This document shows, piece by piece, positions 1 through 9,226 of a DNA stretch of 64,000 nucleotides (position 1 is the stretch's first letter; the number at the start of each line of letters is the position of its first letter). The DNA is from Bacteroidaceae bacterium. GTDB taxonomy: Bacteria; Bacteroidota; Bacteroidia; Bacteroidales; Bacteroidaceae. The stretch spans positions 31,873 through 95,872 of the forward strand of contig JAFXVZ010000028.1 in NCBI GenBank assembly GCA_017534535.1. The letters run 5' to 3'. Under the pieces are notes generated by a model, which ran no database searches, was not told the DNA's origin, and saw only the letters and a program-made list of their open reading frames with translations. A program made the position numbers and the translations under genes.

Positions 1-1
1 C

Positions 2-979
2 TTGGGCACAGTGATGATTGTTATTGTCTTATGGTTTGGTGGCATCTTGGTATTAAATCAACAAGTGCTTGATGGCTCTACCTTTGTGTATTATCTGGTA
101 ATTCTCTATAGCATCATCAACCCCCTGAAGGAGTTCTCTCGTGCCAGCTATAACATCCCCAAGGGTTTGGCATCTATGGAGCGAGTGGATAAGATTCTGA
201 TGGCAGAGAATAATATCCGTGAACCTGAGAATCCTGTGCATATTGCTGATTTCCAACACCAGATAGAGTTCCGTCATGTATCTTTCAAGTATGCCGATAA
301 GTGGGTATTGCGAGACATCAACCTCATTATCGAGAAGGGCAAGACCATCGCCTTGGTAGGTCAGAGTGGTGGTGGTAAATCCACGTTGGTGGATCTCATT
401 CCCCGCTATTATGATGTGCAAGAGGGTGAGGTGCTTATCGATGGTATCAATGTTAAGGACTTAGGCATCCACGACCTGCGCCAACTCATTGGCAATGTGA
501 ACCAGGAGGCGATTCTTTTCAATGATACTTTCTTCAACAACATCTCTTTTGGTGTGGATGGTGCTACCCAAGAGCAGGTAGAGCAAGCTGCTCGCATTGC
601 CAATGCCCACGAGTTCATCATGGCTTCCGAGCAGGGTTATGATACCAACATTGGTGATCGGGGTGGTCGTCTCTCTGGTGGCCAGCGTCAGCGTGTTAGC
701 ATTGCCAGAGCTATCCTCAAGAACCCACCTATCTTGATTCTTGATGAGGCAACCTCTGCCCTTGATACGGAAAGCGAACGTTTGGTACAAGATGCCCTTG
801 AGCGTTTGATGAAGACTCGCACTACCGTTGCTATTGCACACCGATTGAGTACCATCCGCAATGCAGATGAGATTTATGTGCTCCATGAGGGGCAGATTGT
901 GGAGCATGGCAAGCACGACGAACTCCTCCATCAAGATGGCTATTACAAGAAGCTAAATGATATGCAGTCGTTGGGATAA
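2..979 (+). CDS. ABC transporter, membrane-ATPase fusion, 5'-truncated by window edge
   Basis: C-terminal 325 residues of an exporter half-transporter of the MsbA/multidrug type; the first membrane helices lie outside the window. What remains is the last membrane segments (about residues 1-35 and a helix near 25-45), a linker, then a full ATPase domain: Walker A GQSGGGKST near residue 120, the ABC signature LSGGQRQR near 224, Walker B ILILDEATSALD near 245 and a switch His in IAHRLST. The family exports lipids or drugs across the inner membrane as a dimer; the substrate cannot be told from this part. The next gene starts about 110 bases downstream behind its own promoter, so this gene probably ends its transcription unit. 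The listed start is only the first in-frame TTG, not a true start. Confidence 0.93.
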   Translation: MGTVMIVIVLWFGGILVLNQQVLDGSTFVYYLVILYSIINPLKEFSRASYNIPKGLASMERVDKILMAENNIREPENPVHIADFQHQIEFRHVSFKYADKWVLRDINLIIEKGKTIALVGQSGGGKSTLVDLIPRYYDVQEGEVLIDGINVKDLGIHDLRQLIGNVNQEAILFNDTFFNNISFGVDGATQEQVEQAARIANAHEFIMASEQGYDTNIGDRGGRLSGGQRQRVSIARAILKNPPILILDEATSALDTESERLVQDALERLMKTRTTVAIAHRLSTIRNADEIYVLHEGQIVEHGKHDELLHQDGYYKKLNDMQSLG

Positions 980-1019
980 AGGACTTTTTTTAGGTATTTT
1001 CGCCTTTTGTCAACAAAAA

Positions 1020-1065
1020 GTGAACTGTTTGGGAACTGTTTTTCATTGCCTAAACCCTTATTTTG
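1020..1065 (+). promoter_or_regulatory. Direct-repeat operator and -7 box, site A
   Basis: Half-sites GTGAACT (1020-1026) and GGGAACT (1031-1037) lie 11 bp apart. Exactly 20 bp after the second is a -7-like box TTATTTTG (1058-1065), close to the Bacteroidota consensus TAnnTTTG. The same layout occurs upstream of five other genes here. No TTTG -33 box is present at the usual distance; the second half-site lies just upstream of that region, so an activator may be needed (inference). Confidence 0.6.
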
Positions 1066-1090
1066 TGGTGTTGAATTTAAAAATGAAGAA

Positions 1091-2290
1091 ATGAAGACAA
1101 TGAAAACGAAGATTTGGATGATGGCAACGCTCACTTTGATGGTGGTTGCTTGTACAGAGAAACCCGTGAGTCTTGATACACCTTATATAATAGAAGGAGA
1201 GCTGACGGGAGTAAGGGATGGGGTATCGATTCGTCTTTCCCAAATGGATGGCAATGTAGGTACTAACTTAGCCACTGATACCATTATTGGGGGAAAGTTC
1301 CGTTTCGAGCAACAAATGCAAGACCCTGAGTTGAACAAGTTAATGCTATTGGTTACTGATAATGATTTTCCTCTTTTGGGTAAGACAATTTATGTAAAGC
1401 CAGGTGCCCGAGTGAAAATAAAAGGAAATGGCAATCACATCATGACTTGGAAAGTGGAAAGCAAGGTGCCTGAACAACGGGCTTATGATGAATTGCAGGC
1501 GATACCCGAGTATGAAGCTTTCCAGGAGGTGGCACTTGAAAGAACGAAAATTATGAATGAATTGTTCGCAATCGACAGAAAGACAGAAAAGGAGCGTTAT
1601 CGTGAAGCCTATAACCGTTATGCAGCCAATGGTAAGCAGGCGGATTCTATCCAAAATATCATTACTGGCAAGCAAATTGAAATCATGAAGCGTACAAAGC
1701 CCTCTGAGCCTTGGCTCAGTGAGTTGTTTGATTTAGCAAGGATGTCAAACGCTTATTCTGAATATGCTTTTACTGAGGATGCCAAAGCATTGTATCAGTC
1801 TTTGCCTGAGGAAACGAAGCAGAGTAAGCAAGGTTTGGAGGTATATGCCAACCTTTATCCCCCCAAGCAGGCGTTGAATGGCGATGATTTCCCTGATGCT
1901 GACTTCTACGACCTCAATGGTAATCTGCATCACATAGCCGAGCACAAGGGCAAATACATTTTGCTCGACTTCTGGAGTAGTGGTTGTGGGCCTTGCATTA
2001 CTGCTTTTCCTGTTATGAAGCAACTTTATGAAGAATATGGTGACAGGTTGGCTATTGTGAGTATGAGCACTGACACAGAAAGACGTTGGCGCAAGGCTTC
2101 TGCAGAGCATGATATTACTTGGAGCAATTGGAATGAATTGAAAGGAGAGGGTGGTATCTATACCAATTATCGCATAAGCGTCACCCCTTACTATGTGTTG
2201 ATTAACCCCGAGGGTAAGATAGAACAACAGATTGAGGGCTTCAGAGAAGAACCATTCAGGGCTCTCTTCTCTGAACTATTTGAGAATTAA
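1091..2290 (+). CDS. DUF4369-TlpA thiol-disulfide lipoprotein, paralogue 1
   Basis: Predicted envelope lipoprotein of 399 residues: signal peptide with lipobox VVAC, an N-terminal beta-rich DUF4369-type region, a charged helical middle, and a C-terminal thioredoxin-like TlpA/AhpC domain with active-site CGPC (Cys299, Cys302). Such proteins reduce or isomerise disulfides in the periplasm; the partner is unknown. ATG 1091 or 1100 is preferred over upstream in-frame starts because the -7 box lies at 1058-1065 and the signal peptide begins here. A propeller lipoprotein follows after 15 bases and a TPR-HTH protein after that, suggesting a three-gene operon. The first 40 codons are nearly identical in DNA to the paralogue at 12824, a sign of recent duplication or conversion. 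Confidence 0.88.
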   Translation: MKTMKTKIWMMATLTLMVVACTEKPVSLDTPYIIEGELTGVRDGVSIRLSQMDGNVGTNLATDTIIGGKFRFEQQMQDPELNKLMLLVTDNDFPLLGKTIYVKPGARVKIKGNGNHIMTWKVESKVPEQRAYDELQAIPEYEAFQEVALERTKIMNELFAIDRKTEKERYREAYNRYAANGKQADSIQNIITGKQIEIMKRTKPSEPWLSELFDLARMSNAYSEYAFTEDAKALYQSLPEETKQSKQGLEVYANLYPPKQALNGDDFPDADFYDLNGNLHHIAEHKGKYILLDFWSSGCGPCITAFPVMKQLYEEYGDRLAIVSMSTDTERRWRKASAEHDITWSNWNELKGEGGIYTNYRISVTPYYVLINPEGKIEQQIEGFREEPFRALFSELFEN

Positions 2291-2305
2291 TTGAATTACT
2301 GAGGC

Positions 2306-3328
2306 ATGAAAGAAATAGGAATTGTTGGTTTGTTGCTTGGTTTGTTGGCATTGGTTTCTTGTCAGCATGAACAACAAGTGACTGACATTCAAGAAATCGT
2401 GCCATCAGATTCCATTGAATTGGAGATTGGTCGTCAAAATAACCTCTTTGTTTATGATGACAAACTGTTTGTTACTGATACCAAGTTGATGGATGGTGCC
2501 ATTCAAGTGTATGACCTCAATACAAATCAATTCTTGTTTTCTTTCGCCAATGAGATGGATCTTTATATTGACACAAATCAGGTCTCTCATTTAGATTTCT
2601 ATGAGGTGAATGGTGAGGAAAGAGTGGATATTTATGTGTTCAACAGAAAGATTGTGACCTATAACTATGAGGCTATCTTGCAAGAAAAATACAAAGCTAA
2701 GCCTTTGATGGAACGTAATGTTCATGAAAAGTTTCCACATTTCGGGCTTTTTTCTAAGACCAAGAATGGTTACATAATAACAGAAGCTCATCCTGAAGGT
2801 AAATTCCTATTACTCTCAGATTCTTTAGAACTTTTAAAACATGCAGGGAATTATCGTCCCAAGCCTGATGAATCTTATGGAGATGTAGTGCATGCTTTAG
2901 CAAACTGGGGTTATATAAGTTTATCGCCTGATAAGCGATATTTGGCTGATTGTCTGACGATGGCACCAATTATCACCCTTTATGAGTTGACCGAAAACGA
3001 TATGGTGAAGCGATGGGAGTATGTAGAAGAGGAGTTGAACTATGTTCCTTTTGATGAGAATAATTATATGCCTAATATTAAGGATGGATATGTGTCTGCT
3101 TCTTTCTCAGAAAGATATCTATATGCCCTCTATGGGGATGAGCCAGAGGATGATGAGATTGGTCATTACAGGCGAGAGGTGCATGTGTTTGATATTCTGA
3201 CGGGTGAAATAGTGAAGCAATATCTCCTGAATAGACCTTCTAAAGATATCGTATGGCATAGGGGTTGGTTATATGTCTTGACCTATGAGCATAGCCCCAT
3301 TGTGCAGATTTACAAACTTGAGGAATAG
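2306..3328 (+). CDS. Six-bladed-propeller-like lipoprotein (BF3164-like), paralogue 1
   Basis: 340-residue predicted lipoprotein: signal peptide ending in lipobox LVSC, then beta-strand repeats with recurring short YDL/VFDI strands, as in the TolB-like/BF3164 lipoproteins of Bacteroidales. No catalytic residues are recognised; such propellers usually bind ligands or proteins at the cell surface or in the periplasm. It lies between the TlpA-like gene (15-base gap) and the TPR-HTH regulator (5-base gap), so the three are probably co-transcribed. A sensor or input role is inference from that context. Sequence identity to the other propeller lipoproteins in the window is low by eye, so the family assignment is moderate. 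Confidence 0.72.
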   Translation: MKEIGIVGLLLGLLALVSCQHEQQVTDIQEIVPSDSIELEIGRQNNLFVYDDKLFVTDTKLMDGAIQVYDLNTNQFLFSFANEMDLYIDTNQVSHLDFYEVNGEERVDIYVFNRKIVTYNYEAILQEKYKAKPLMERNVHEKFPHFGLFSKTKNGYIITEAHPEGKFLLLSDSLELLKHAGNYRPKPDESYGDVVHALANWGYISLSPDKRYLADCLTMAPIITLYELTENDMVKRWEYVEEELNYVPFDENNYMPNIKDGYVSASFSERYLYALYGDEPEDDEIGHYRREVHVFDILTGEIVKQYLLNRPSKDIVWHRGWLYVLTYEHSPIVQIYKLEE

Positions 3329-3333
3329 ATGAA

Positions 3334-4923
3334 ATGTTAAAGCGAATCTTTTACATAGTATTGATGTGTTGCTTGATGTGTGGAGGCATCTGGTTGGTTT
3401 GGTATGGAAGCTATTCTCCTGCGATGAATCAAGCAGAGCAATTGTTTGCTGAGTCAAGATACATTGAATTAAGGCAGATGCTTGATAGCATCAAGGGCGA
3501 TATCTTGCAAGAGGGTAAGTCGGTAAGGATGCGTTATCATCTATTGAACATCAAGACAGACAATGTCTTAGGCATTCGTCCTGCATCAGATAGCCTTGCC
3601 CTTTCTGTGGTGGATTACTATGAGCATGGAGGAAGTAAGGCCTACTTGGGCGATGCCTATTACTATGTTGGTAATATCTACCACGATTTCAATGATGCCA
3701 ATAGGGCCTTGGAGTACTACCAGAAAGCCCTCGACACGATGGAGGGGATGCAAGATAAACCGACTTTGCTGGCTAAGGAGCATGTCTATGAGCAAATGGG
3801 GCATCTCTTCTATGGCCAACAACTTACTGAACAAGCCCATGAGTCGCTGAAGAAGGCACGCTCTATAGCCAAGCAATTGAATGACACCATCGGCATGATT
3901 CGCATTTATCGTGATGTTGGTAGAATATTCTTACAAAAGAAAAACTATTTGATGGCACATCATAACCTCAATGTGGCAAACAACCTGTCTTTACTCATCA
4001 AGCGTGATGGAGGACTTTATCGCTCTGTTCTTTTGCAGGAGTGCTTGCTTTATATGGCTGAAGATGAATGGTCTTCAGTTGAAAATCTGCTCAATATGTT
4101 CCTCAAACGGCCTCGTATTACAGATGATAAAGAAATGCTTTACACCATTGCTGGCGATTATCATGCCCACGAGCAACGTTATGACTCAGCTGCTTTTTAT
4201 TACAACAAGCTTTTGCAAATGGAGTCAGTGAAAGTAAAGCGAGAGGCAAGTGGTAAACTCTTGGATGTTGCAGCTCGGGCAGGCGATAAGCAAATGGTGT
4301 TACCCTACTTGTTGAAATATCAGCAATACACTGATTCTGTGCTGAATATCACCGATACAGAGAACATTGCCCGCATCAATGCCTTGTACAACAGTCGTCA
4401 GCTGGAACGTCAGAACGAGGCACTTCACAAGGAGAAGCAACGATATGCCTTCTATGTCATCGTCATTTCTTTACTGATGCTTATTTTGGTGGCTGGTGCC
4501 TTGGTGTATTATCGTATGTCGAAGGCTGAGATTCAGCAACTTCGTTCCAACAATGCCTTGCTGGATGAGTTCCGTATGAAGCAAACGGATGAACGCAAGC
4601 AGATTATCATGACAAGTGAGCTTTATAAGCGACTCCAGCACTCCCTAATGCCTGCAAAAGATGCTGATTGGGAGGAAATGACCAACCTGATTAACCAAGT
4701 TTATCCAGACTTCCTCACTCGCTTGGGTACTTTGGGTATCCTCAAAGAACAAGAGTTGAAAGTATGTATGGCCCTTAAGATGGGCTTCAAGCCAGCAGAA
4801 ATTGCTCGCTTGATATCGAGGGAGAAGAATACCGTCACCAATGCACGAGCCCGTATGTACAAGAAGGTGACAGGTAAGCCTGGCAAAGCTGAAGATTGGG
4901 ATGAAGTCATCATGAAGCTATAG
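3334..4923 (+). CDS. TPR-transmembrane-HTH regulator, paralogue 1
   Basis: 529 residues with an N-terminal hydrophobic segment (5-25), a long run of tetratricopeptide-type helical repeats (about 30-350), one strong membrane helix (about 372-394), a short coiled-coil-like stretch and a C-terminal helix-turn-helix resembling the LuxR type (about 480-520, containing GFKPAEIARLISREKNTV). This topology places the TPRs in the periplasm and the DNA-binding domain in the cytoplasm, a one-component membrane transcription factor without phosphorelay. The domain order is seen; the regulatory role is inferred. Two paralogues lie at 4997 and 17068. It is last in the TlpA-propeller operon. The DNA targets are unknown; the shared GTGAACT operators are candidates. 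Confidence 0.8.
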   Translation: MLKRIFYIVLMCCLMCGGIWLVWYGSYSPAMNQAEQLFAESRYIELRQMLDSIKGDILQEGKSVRMRYHLLNIKTDNVLGIRPASDSLALSVVDYYEHGGSKAYLGDAYYYVGNIYHDFNDANRALEYYQKALDTMEGMQDKPTLLAKEHVYEQMGHLFYGQQLTEQAHESLKKARSIAKQLNDTIGMIRIYRDVGRIFLQKKNYLMAHHNLNVANNLSLLIKRDGGLYRSVLLQECLLYMAEDEWSSVENLLNMFLKRPRITDDKEMLYTIAGDYHAHEQRYDSAAFYYNKLLQMESVKVKREASGKLLDVAARAGDKQMVLPYLLKYQQYTDSVLNITDTENIARINALYNSRQLERQNEALHKEKQRYAFYVIVISLLMLILVAGALVYYRMSKAEIQQLRSNNALLDEFRMKQTDERKQIIMTSELYKRLQHSLMPAKDADWEEMTNLINQVYPDFLTRLGTLGILKEQELKVCMALKMGFKPAEIARLISREKNTVTNARARMYKKVTGKPGKAEDWDEVIMKL

Positions 4924-4956
4924 CCAACTTGTATGTTGAAAAAAGCAACCTTTTGT

Positions 4957-4987
4957 TTTGTGCTCTCGTTGGCTATCCTTATCTTTG
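4957..4987 (+). promoter_or_regulatory. Promoter of TPR-HTH paralogue 2, giving a nearly leaderless mRNA
   Basis: TTTG (4957-4960), 19 bp, TATCTTTG (4980-4987): a textbook Bacteroidota -33/-7 pair. The ATG of the next gene is at 4997, so with a start site about 6-8 bases after the box the leader would be only a few bases. Unlike the neighbouring TlpA and propeller promoters, it has no GTGAACT repeat. Confidence 0.7.
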
Positions 4988-4996
4988 CATTAGTTA

Positions 4997-6316
4997 ATGA
5001 AACATCTATTATACATATTACTCTCTTTAATGCTCAGCTTCACCTCTTGCCACAGACAAATGGGGTTGGGGGAGGCTTTGGCATTGTCAGATAATTTGTA
5101 TAAAAATGGTAATGTTAGTGCGAAGGAAGAGTCCATGATGCAATCATTGCTGTACTACCAACGTGCCATCGATATATTACCTAACAAAGATACGGCTACA
5201 TTATACCGTAAGGTAAGGATATACACAGAGATGGGAAGCCTCTTTGCCAAACAACTGCTCTACCAAGAGGCCATCGACAGATACCAATTGGCTTATGAAT
5301 GTGCTGAAAAACTGCAAGATACCCTCAATATGATAAAGTCCTATCAAGGGGTAGGCGATATGTATCGCAAACTGCATGATGTGGGAGAATCTGTCCATTA
5401 CTACGACTTGGCAGAGCAATTGGCTGAACAAGCAGGATTGGAGAAAGTAAGAGTATCAACAGCTCTCCGCATAGCCGCATCTTTCCTCGATAATGGCAGG
5501 TTGAACTTAATCACAGAGCTCTTGCCCAAGCCTCCTTATGAGGTTGAACCTGAGGATGAAGACATCTATAACAATGTGATGTGGCATATCTATAGTTTTA
5601 CTGATCGTGAGGATAAGGATTCTGCCGACTATTTTATGCATAAGTTGATGGAATCTCCTGACACCTATTATAAAAACTATCTCATCAATTGGCAAATAGG
5701 GGTAATGCTTAGAAATTCAAATGGAGGTACTGGCTATCAGTTGTATAGACAGAAAGAAAGATTGGAAAGTGAAATGTCCAAAGAGCAAAGTGCCGAGGCA
5801 ACATCAGCAGTAAGTACCATGTATCAAGCCTTGAACATGGAACGCCAGAATGCCGAATTGCAGGCTCGCAATCAGCTTATCAAGTACTATGCCATCATCG
5901 TCATCCTGCTTTTGGTGTTGGTGGTGACCATCTCCGTTATCCTCATCTATCGCATCATCAACAAGCGTATTCTTTTCGAGCATACCACCACAATGACCAT
6001 TCGCGACTCAGACATCTATCAACGATTGCTTGCCACAGAGAAAGCCATGAGTGATGCCGATCAGGAGGAGGTGATGACCCTGCTGAATCAACTCTACCCA
6101 GATTTCTTCCCAAGCTTGAAGAAGCTGGGAGTGGAGAAAGAACAGGACATGAAGATTTGCCTTTTGCTTAAAATGGGCTTCAAGCCCTCTCGCATAGCCA
6201 GTCTCGTAAGTCGTACAGATAGTGCCATTGCCAACACCCGAGCCCGATTATACAAAAAGGTGTTTGGCACTGATGGCAAAGCGGAAGATTGGGATAAAGT
6301 GATTATGGAATTGTGA
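4997..6316 (+). CDS. TPR-transmembrane-HTH regulator, paralogue 2
   Basis: 439 residues: signal sequence with lipobox FTSC (Cys18), TPR-like helical repeats (about 25-280), membrane helix (about 298-320), and a LuxR-like HTH (about 390-430, GFKPSRIASLVSRTDSAI). The C-terminal GKAEDWDKVIMEL tail is shared with both paralogues. The lipobox plus an internal helix would anchor the TPR part in the periplasm and leave the HTH in the cytoplasm. It has its own strong promoter rather than the GTGAACT operator, as expected if it controls that regulon from outside (inference). The N-terminus could equally be a plain signal anchor. Confidence 0.8.
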   Translation: MKHLLYILLSLMLSFTSCHRQMGLGEALALSDNLYKNGNVSAKEESMMQSLLYYQRAIDILPNKDTATLYRKVRIYTEMGSLFAKQLLYQEAIDRYQLAYECAEKLQDTLNMIKSYQGVGDMYRKLHDVGESVHYYDLAEQLAEQAGLEKVRVSTALRIAASFLDNGRLNLITELLPKPPYEVEPEDEDIYNNVMWHIYSFTDREDKDSADYFMHKLMESPDTYYKNYLINWQIGVMLRNSNGGTGYQLYRQKERLESEMSKEQSAEATSAVSTMYQALNMERQNAELQARNQLIKYYAIIVILLLVLVVTISVILIYRIINKRILFEHTTTMTIRDSDIYQRLLATEKAMSDADQEEVMTLLNQLYPDFFPSLKKLGVEKEQDMKICLLLKMGFKPSRIASLVSRTDSAIANTRARLYKKVFGTDGKAEDWDKVIMEL

Positions 6317-6346
6317 ATCAGTGTATTGCTAAACCTCTCCTCTTTT

Positions 6347-6403
6347 GTGAAGTTTTTGTGAAGTCTATTTTGTACTATCATTCCATCACTTTTCATTACT
6401 TTG
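6347..6403 (+). promoter_or_regulatory. Direct-repeat operator and -7 box, site E
   Basis: GTGAAGT (6347-6353), TTTT, GTGAAGT (6358-6364), the same 11-bp period as site A with a C-to-G change in both half-sites. The -7-like TTACTTTG or TACTTTG lies at 6396-6403, about 31-32 bp after the second half-site, so this is a long-spacing version. Confidence 0.5.
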
Positions 6404-6419
6404 TGGCTAAAAAAATAAA

Positions 6420-7415
6420 GTGATGAAGAAGATGTTTTATTTATGTGTGGCTGTATGTCTAATGCTTTGTGGCTCAGCCTGCGATGGTACAAAGAAGTTC
6501 CAAAATGTGGTGAATGTACATGACAAGATTCAGGTTTTTGATCCTGAAGAAGTCATGTGTAGTAAGGTTGCTACTCTGAGTGTAATGGGCGATTACCTGA
6601 TTATCCGAGATTCTGGAGACCAAGGGAAACTTTTCCATTTGTTTGACAAACACAATCTGCAATATCTCTGTAGTACTGGCGATAAGGGACAAGGTCCTGG
6701 TGAGCTAAGTGGCGCATGGAGTACTATGTACGATGAGGCTCGTCATAAGTTCTATGTGCCAGATCCTAACTACCTGAAGATTTTCAGCTTCGATATTGAT
6801 AGCTTGATGAAAGATCCTGACTATTTACCTACTGTGAAACAAGAAATTAAGAAGGATGATGGAGGAAATTATCCCTTGGATGCCATTTATGTGAATGACA
6901 CCTTGGCTTATGGGAATGGGATTCAATTTTATGAAGAGAAGTATCGCTATATTGCTATGAAGTGGAATATGCAGACGGGTCAATTGTGGTTCAATCAGCA
7001 TCATCAAGGTAAAAGGACTTATGGCGCCTATGTGGCTTATTCAGAGAGGCATAATCTGTTGGTACAGAGTGATGGTGCCTATGATGAGCTGACCTTTTTA
7101 GATGGCGATATGAACCTGATTCGCTATGTGAAAGGTCCTCAATGGAGTGAAGAACGTGATGCTTTGTCTCATTTTGGGAGTGTGGACTTTTATAATGACT
7201 ACATCATTGTGGAGTATGATGGCACGGGATGGGCAGAAGGTCATTATGCTCGAATCTGTTATGTGTTTGACATTCAAGGCAATTATGTCAAGACTCTCAA
7301 TCTGGATTATAATATCAACACCATCAGCGTTGACGAAGAGAATGATCGTCTATACATCACTTTCATCGATGAAATCCAGTTTGGTTACTTGGATTTGAAG
7401 GGATTGTTGCCTTAA
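6420..7415 (+). CDS. Six-bladed-propeller-like lipoprotein, paralogue 2
   Basis: 331 residues (330 if the second ATG at 6423 is used): signal peptide with a lipobox ending GSAC, then a beta-rich body with the CSTGDKGQGPGEL-type turn found in BF3164/DUF5128-like propeller lipoproteins. Probable surface or periplasmic ligand-binding protein with no catalytic signature. It follows TPR-HTH paralogue 2 by about 100 bases, but that gap holds its own operator-promoter (site E), so it is probably a separate unit. A TlpA-like gene follows after about 100 bases, again with its own operator. Confidence 0.75.
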   Translation: MMKKMFYLCVAVCLMLCGSACDGTKKFQNVVNVHDKIQVFDPEEVMCSKVATLSVMGDYLIIRDSGDQGKLFHLFDKHNLQYLCSTGDKGQGPGELSGAWSTMYDEARHKFYVPDPNYLKIFSFDIDSLMKDPDYLPTVKQEIKKDDGGNYPLDAIYVNDTLAYGNGIQFYEEKYRYIAMKWNMQTGQLWFNQHHQGKRTYGAYVAYSERHNLLVQSDGAYDELTFLDGDMNLIRYVKGPQWSEERDALSHFGSVDFYNDYIIVEYDGTGWAEGHYARICYVFDIQGNYVKTLNLDYNINTISVDEENDRLYITFIDEIQFGYLDLKGLLP

Positions 7416-7435
7416 ATTTCCCTCAAGCCAAAAAA

Positions 7436-7481
7436 GGGAACTCTTTGGGAACTCTTTCAAGCCTTCAAAACCCTATATTTG
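7436..7481 (+). promoter_or_regulatory. Direct-repeat operator and -7 box, site B
   Basis: GGGAACT (7436-7442), CTTT, GGGAACT (7447-7453), 20 bp, then a perfect -7 box TATATTTG (7474-7481). The downstream ATG is at 7513. The layout matches site A base for base in spacing. Confidence 0.65.
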
Positions 7482-7512
7482 CCACAAAGTTTAACTAAAG
7501 AAGTGCGAGGTT

Positions 7513-8664
7513 ATGAAAATTAGATTTTTGATGCTGATGGTTTTGGCTTATGTGATGTTGGCTTGCAAGCCTGTGAGCCCTGATACTCCTTATTCAATAG
7601 AAGGGGAGTTGACAGGAGTAAGAGACAGTTTGGTAATCAGATTGGTTAGATGGGAGAATAACTTTGGTGAAACAATAGCCAAAGACACCATTCTGAATGG
7701 ACATTTCAAGTTTGAAGGAATCATTGATGATGTGAGCACTGACATTGAGCTATCGGTTAGAGATGAAGAGTTCCCGTCTATGAGCAGAAGGGTTTATGTA
7801 GCTCCAGGAGTAAAAGTCAAAGTGAAGGGAAGTGACAATTATATTGCTTCATGGAAGGTGGAGAGCCCACTGAAAGAACAACACATATACGATGAGATAG
7901 AAGCCCCTGCTAAGGAAGACAATCTGATACATCAAAAGGTGCTTATAGAGTATTACAAGAAGATGGGACTCTATAACCCTGAAAATTTTGATAGAGACGC
8001 ATTGCCTATACTTTCCAAACAATTTGATTCGATAAACAAAGTGATAGTGGATAAAGAGGTTCAACAGATGAAGAAGATGAAACCCTCTATTCCTTGGTTT
8101 GAAAAACTCTCGGCGTATGTGCGTTTGGTGAATAATGCTGAAGCCTATAGCGCACATAAACAGGAGTTTATAGATATGATCAACGCCATTCCTGATGATA
8201 TGAAGCAAGACCCTATGGCTATGGAGTTGCAGGCTTTTCTCTTCCCTCCCAAGCAAGCAAAGATTGGTGATGACTATCCTGATACCGATTTCTATGATCT
8301 GCAAGGTAACCTGCATCATATCAGTGAGCTCAAGGGTAAATACATCTTACTGGACTTTTGGAGTAGGGGTTGTGGTGGTTGCTTGCAGGCAATCCCCCAA
8401 ATGAAAGAAATGTATAGGGAGATGGGCGATAAGTTGGTGATGATTAGTATCAGTCTTGACCCTGAGAAACATTGGCGCACAGCTTCAAAACAGCATGAGA
8501 TTATTTGGAACAACTGGAATGAGATGAAAGGTAGAGCTGGTCTTTACACCAACTATCGCATCAATGCTATTCCGTATTATGTGCTCATCAACCCAGCAGG
8601 GAAAATCCAGGAAATCATCCTAGGCTTCAATAAAAACTATCTGATGGAGGCAATAGAATTGTAA
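7513..8664 (+). CDS. DUF4369-TlpA thiol-disulfide lipoprotein, paralogue 2
   Basis: 383 residues: lipobox VMLAC, DUF4369-like N-terminal domain, helical middle, and a TlpA-like thioredoxin domain with the active site changed to CGGC (Cys287, Cys290). The change from CGPC should shift redox potential and partner choice (inference from thioredoxin chemistry). The C-terminus is shorter than in paralogues 1 and 3. It appears monocistronic: a 560-base gap with a repeat element follows. The first nine residues are identical to the truncated copy at 10995. Confidence 0.88.
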   Translation: MKIRFLMLMVLAYVMLACKPVSPDTPYSIEGELTGVRDSLVIRLVRWENNFGETIAKDTILNGHFKFEGIIDDVSTDIELSVRDEEFPSMSRRVYVAPGVKVKVKGSDNYIASWKVESPLKEQHIYDEIEAPAKEDNLIHQKVLIEYYKKMGLYNPENFDRDALPILSKQFDSINKVIVDKEVQQMKKMKPSIPWFEKLSAYVRLVNNAEAYSAHKQEFIDMINAIPDDMKQDPMAMELQAFLFPPKQAKIGDDYPDTDFYDLQGNLHHISELKGKYILLDFWSRGCGGCLQAIPQMKEMYREMGDKLVMISISLDPEKHWRTASKQHEIIWNNWNEMKGRAGLYTNYRINAIPYYVLINPAGKIQEIILGFNKNYLMEAIEL

Positions 8665-8696
8665 CCTGAAAGGATAAACGACATGCAATCCAAGTT

Positions 8697-9070
8697 TGTA
8701 TATTTATGCGTAAAAATGCCTCAAAATAGGCACTCCGAGGGGTCGGCTCGATTAGTCCAAGTAATCGGGTCATCCTCCCGAAGTAAACGGCCCTTTTGCT
8801 TCAACTAATCGAGCCATTTGCTTCAAGCAAATTTTTGAGTAAAAAAGGTCTGTGTATATACGAATATTTATGCACAGTATTATTTCCTCGTGAGAGATTA
8901 TTCACTCCAGGAATAAGCCGATAATATGTAGATATGTCGGTATCATGTCGGCATCTTGTCGGTATCTTTCTTTTGGCAAAAGAGTTATATCTATCAGTAT
9001 ATTAGTTATTTACCGTAATGTGTCGGTATGTCGGGATGTTTTTTTTTAATTTGTGTCGTTTTTTATAGCG
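8697..9070. repeat. Intergenic repeat element A, copy 1, in a 560-base gap
   Basis: This gap carries no gene. Its left part holds 22-bp units (8778-8798, 8799-8820, partial 8821-8839) of the form CTTCAACTAATCGAGCCATTTG in slightly varied copies, and an inverted pair GGCTCGATTAGT (8745-8756) / ACTAATCGAGCC (8804-8815) that could form a hairpin. The right part holds repeated TGTCGGTATC-like decamers (about 8934-8970) and a conserved end near 9027-9065 (TGTCGGTATGTCGGGATG followed by a T-run). Left and right ends both recur at 27700-28178 in the same order; the middle differs. Confidence 0.7.
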
Positions 9071-9178
9071 TGAATAAGAAACGTAAAAAATGTGAGGCTT
9101 CTTTGGCTGTTTCTGCTAAGATAGCAATGGCTTATTTTCTTGTTTAACATTAATTAACCACCTAATATTTTGATTAAT

Positions 9179-9199
9179 TACGAAAAGTTCGTACGTTTG
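9179..9199 (+). promoter_or_regulatory. BlaI-type operator overlapping the M56 promoter
   Basis: Perfect inverted repeat TACGAA-AAG-TTCGTA (9179-9193) whose right arm overlaps a -7 box TACGTTTG (9192-9199). BlaI/MecI dimers repress by binding such dyads at promoters. A related ACGAA/TTCGT dyad sits at the other BlaI operon (32312-32328), which supports an autoregulatory role. Confidence 0.6.
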
Positions 9200-9226
9200 C
9201 ATCGTAGAATTTAATCAAATTGAATT

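Noticed and set aside
8760-8840. CRISPR-like array from regularly repeated 22-bp units
   Set aside because: Units are contiguous with no unique spacers, are imperfect, and no cas gene is present in the window.
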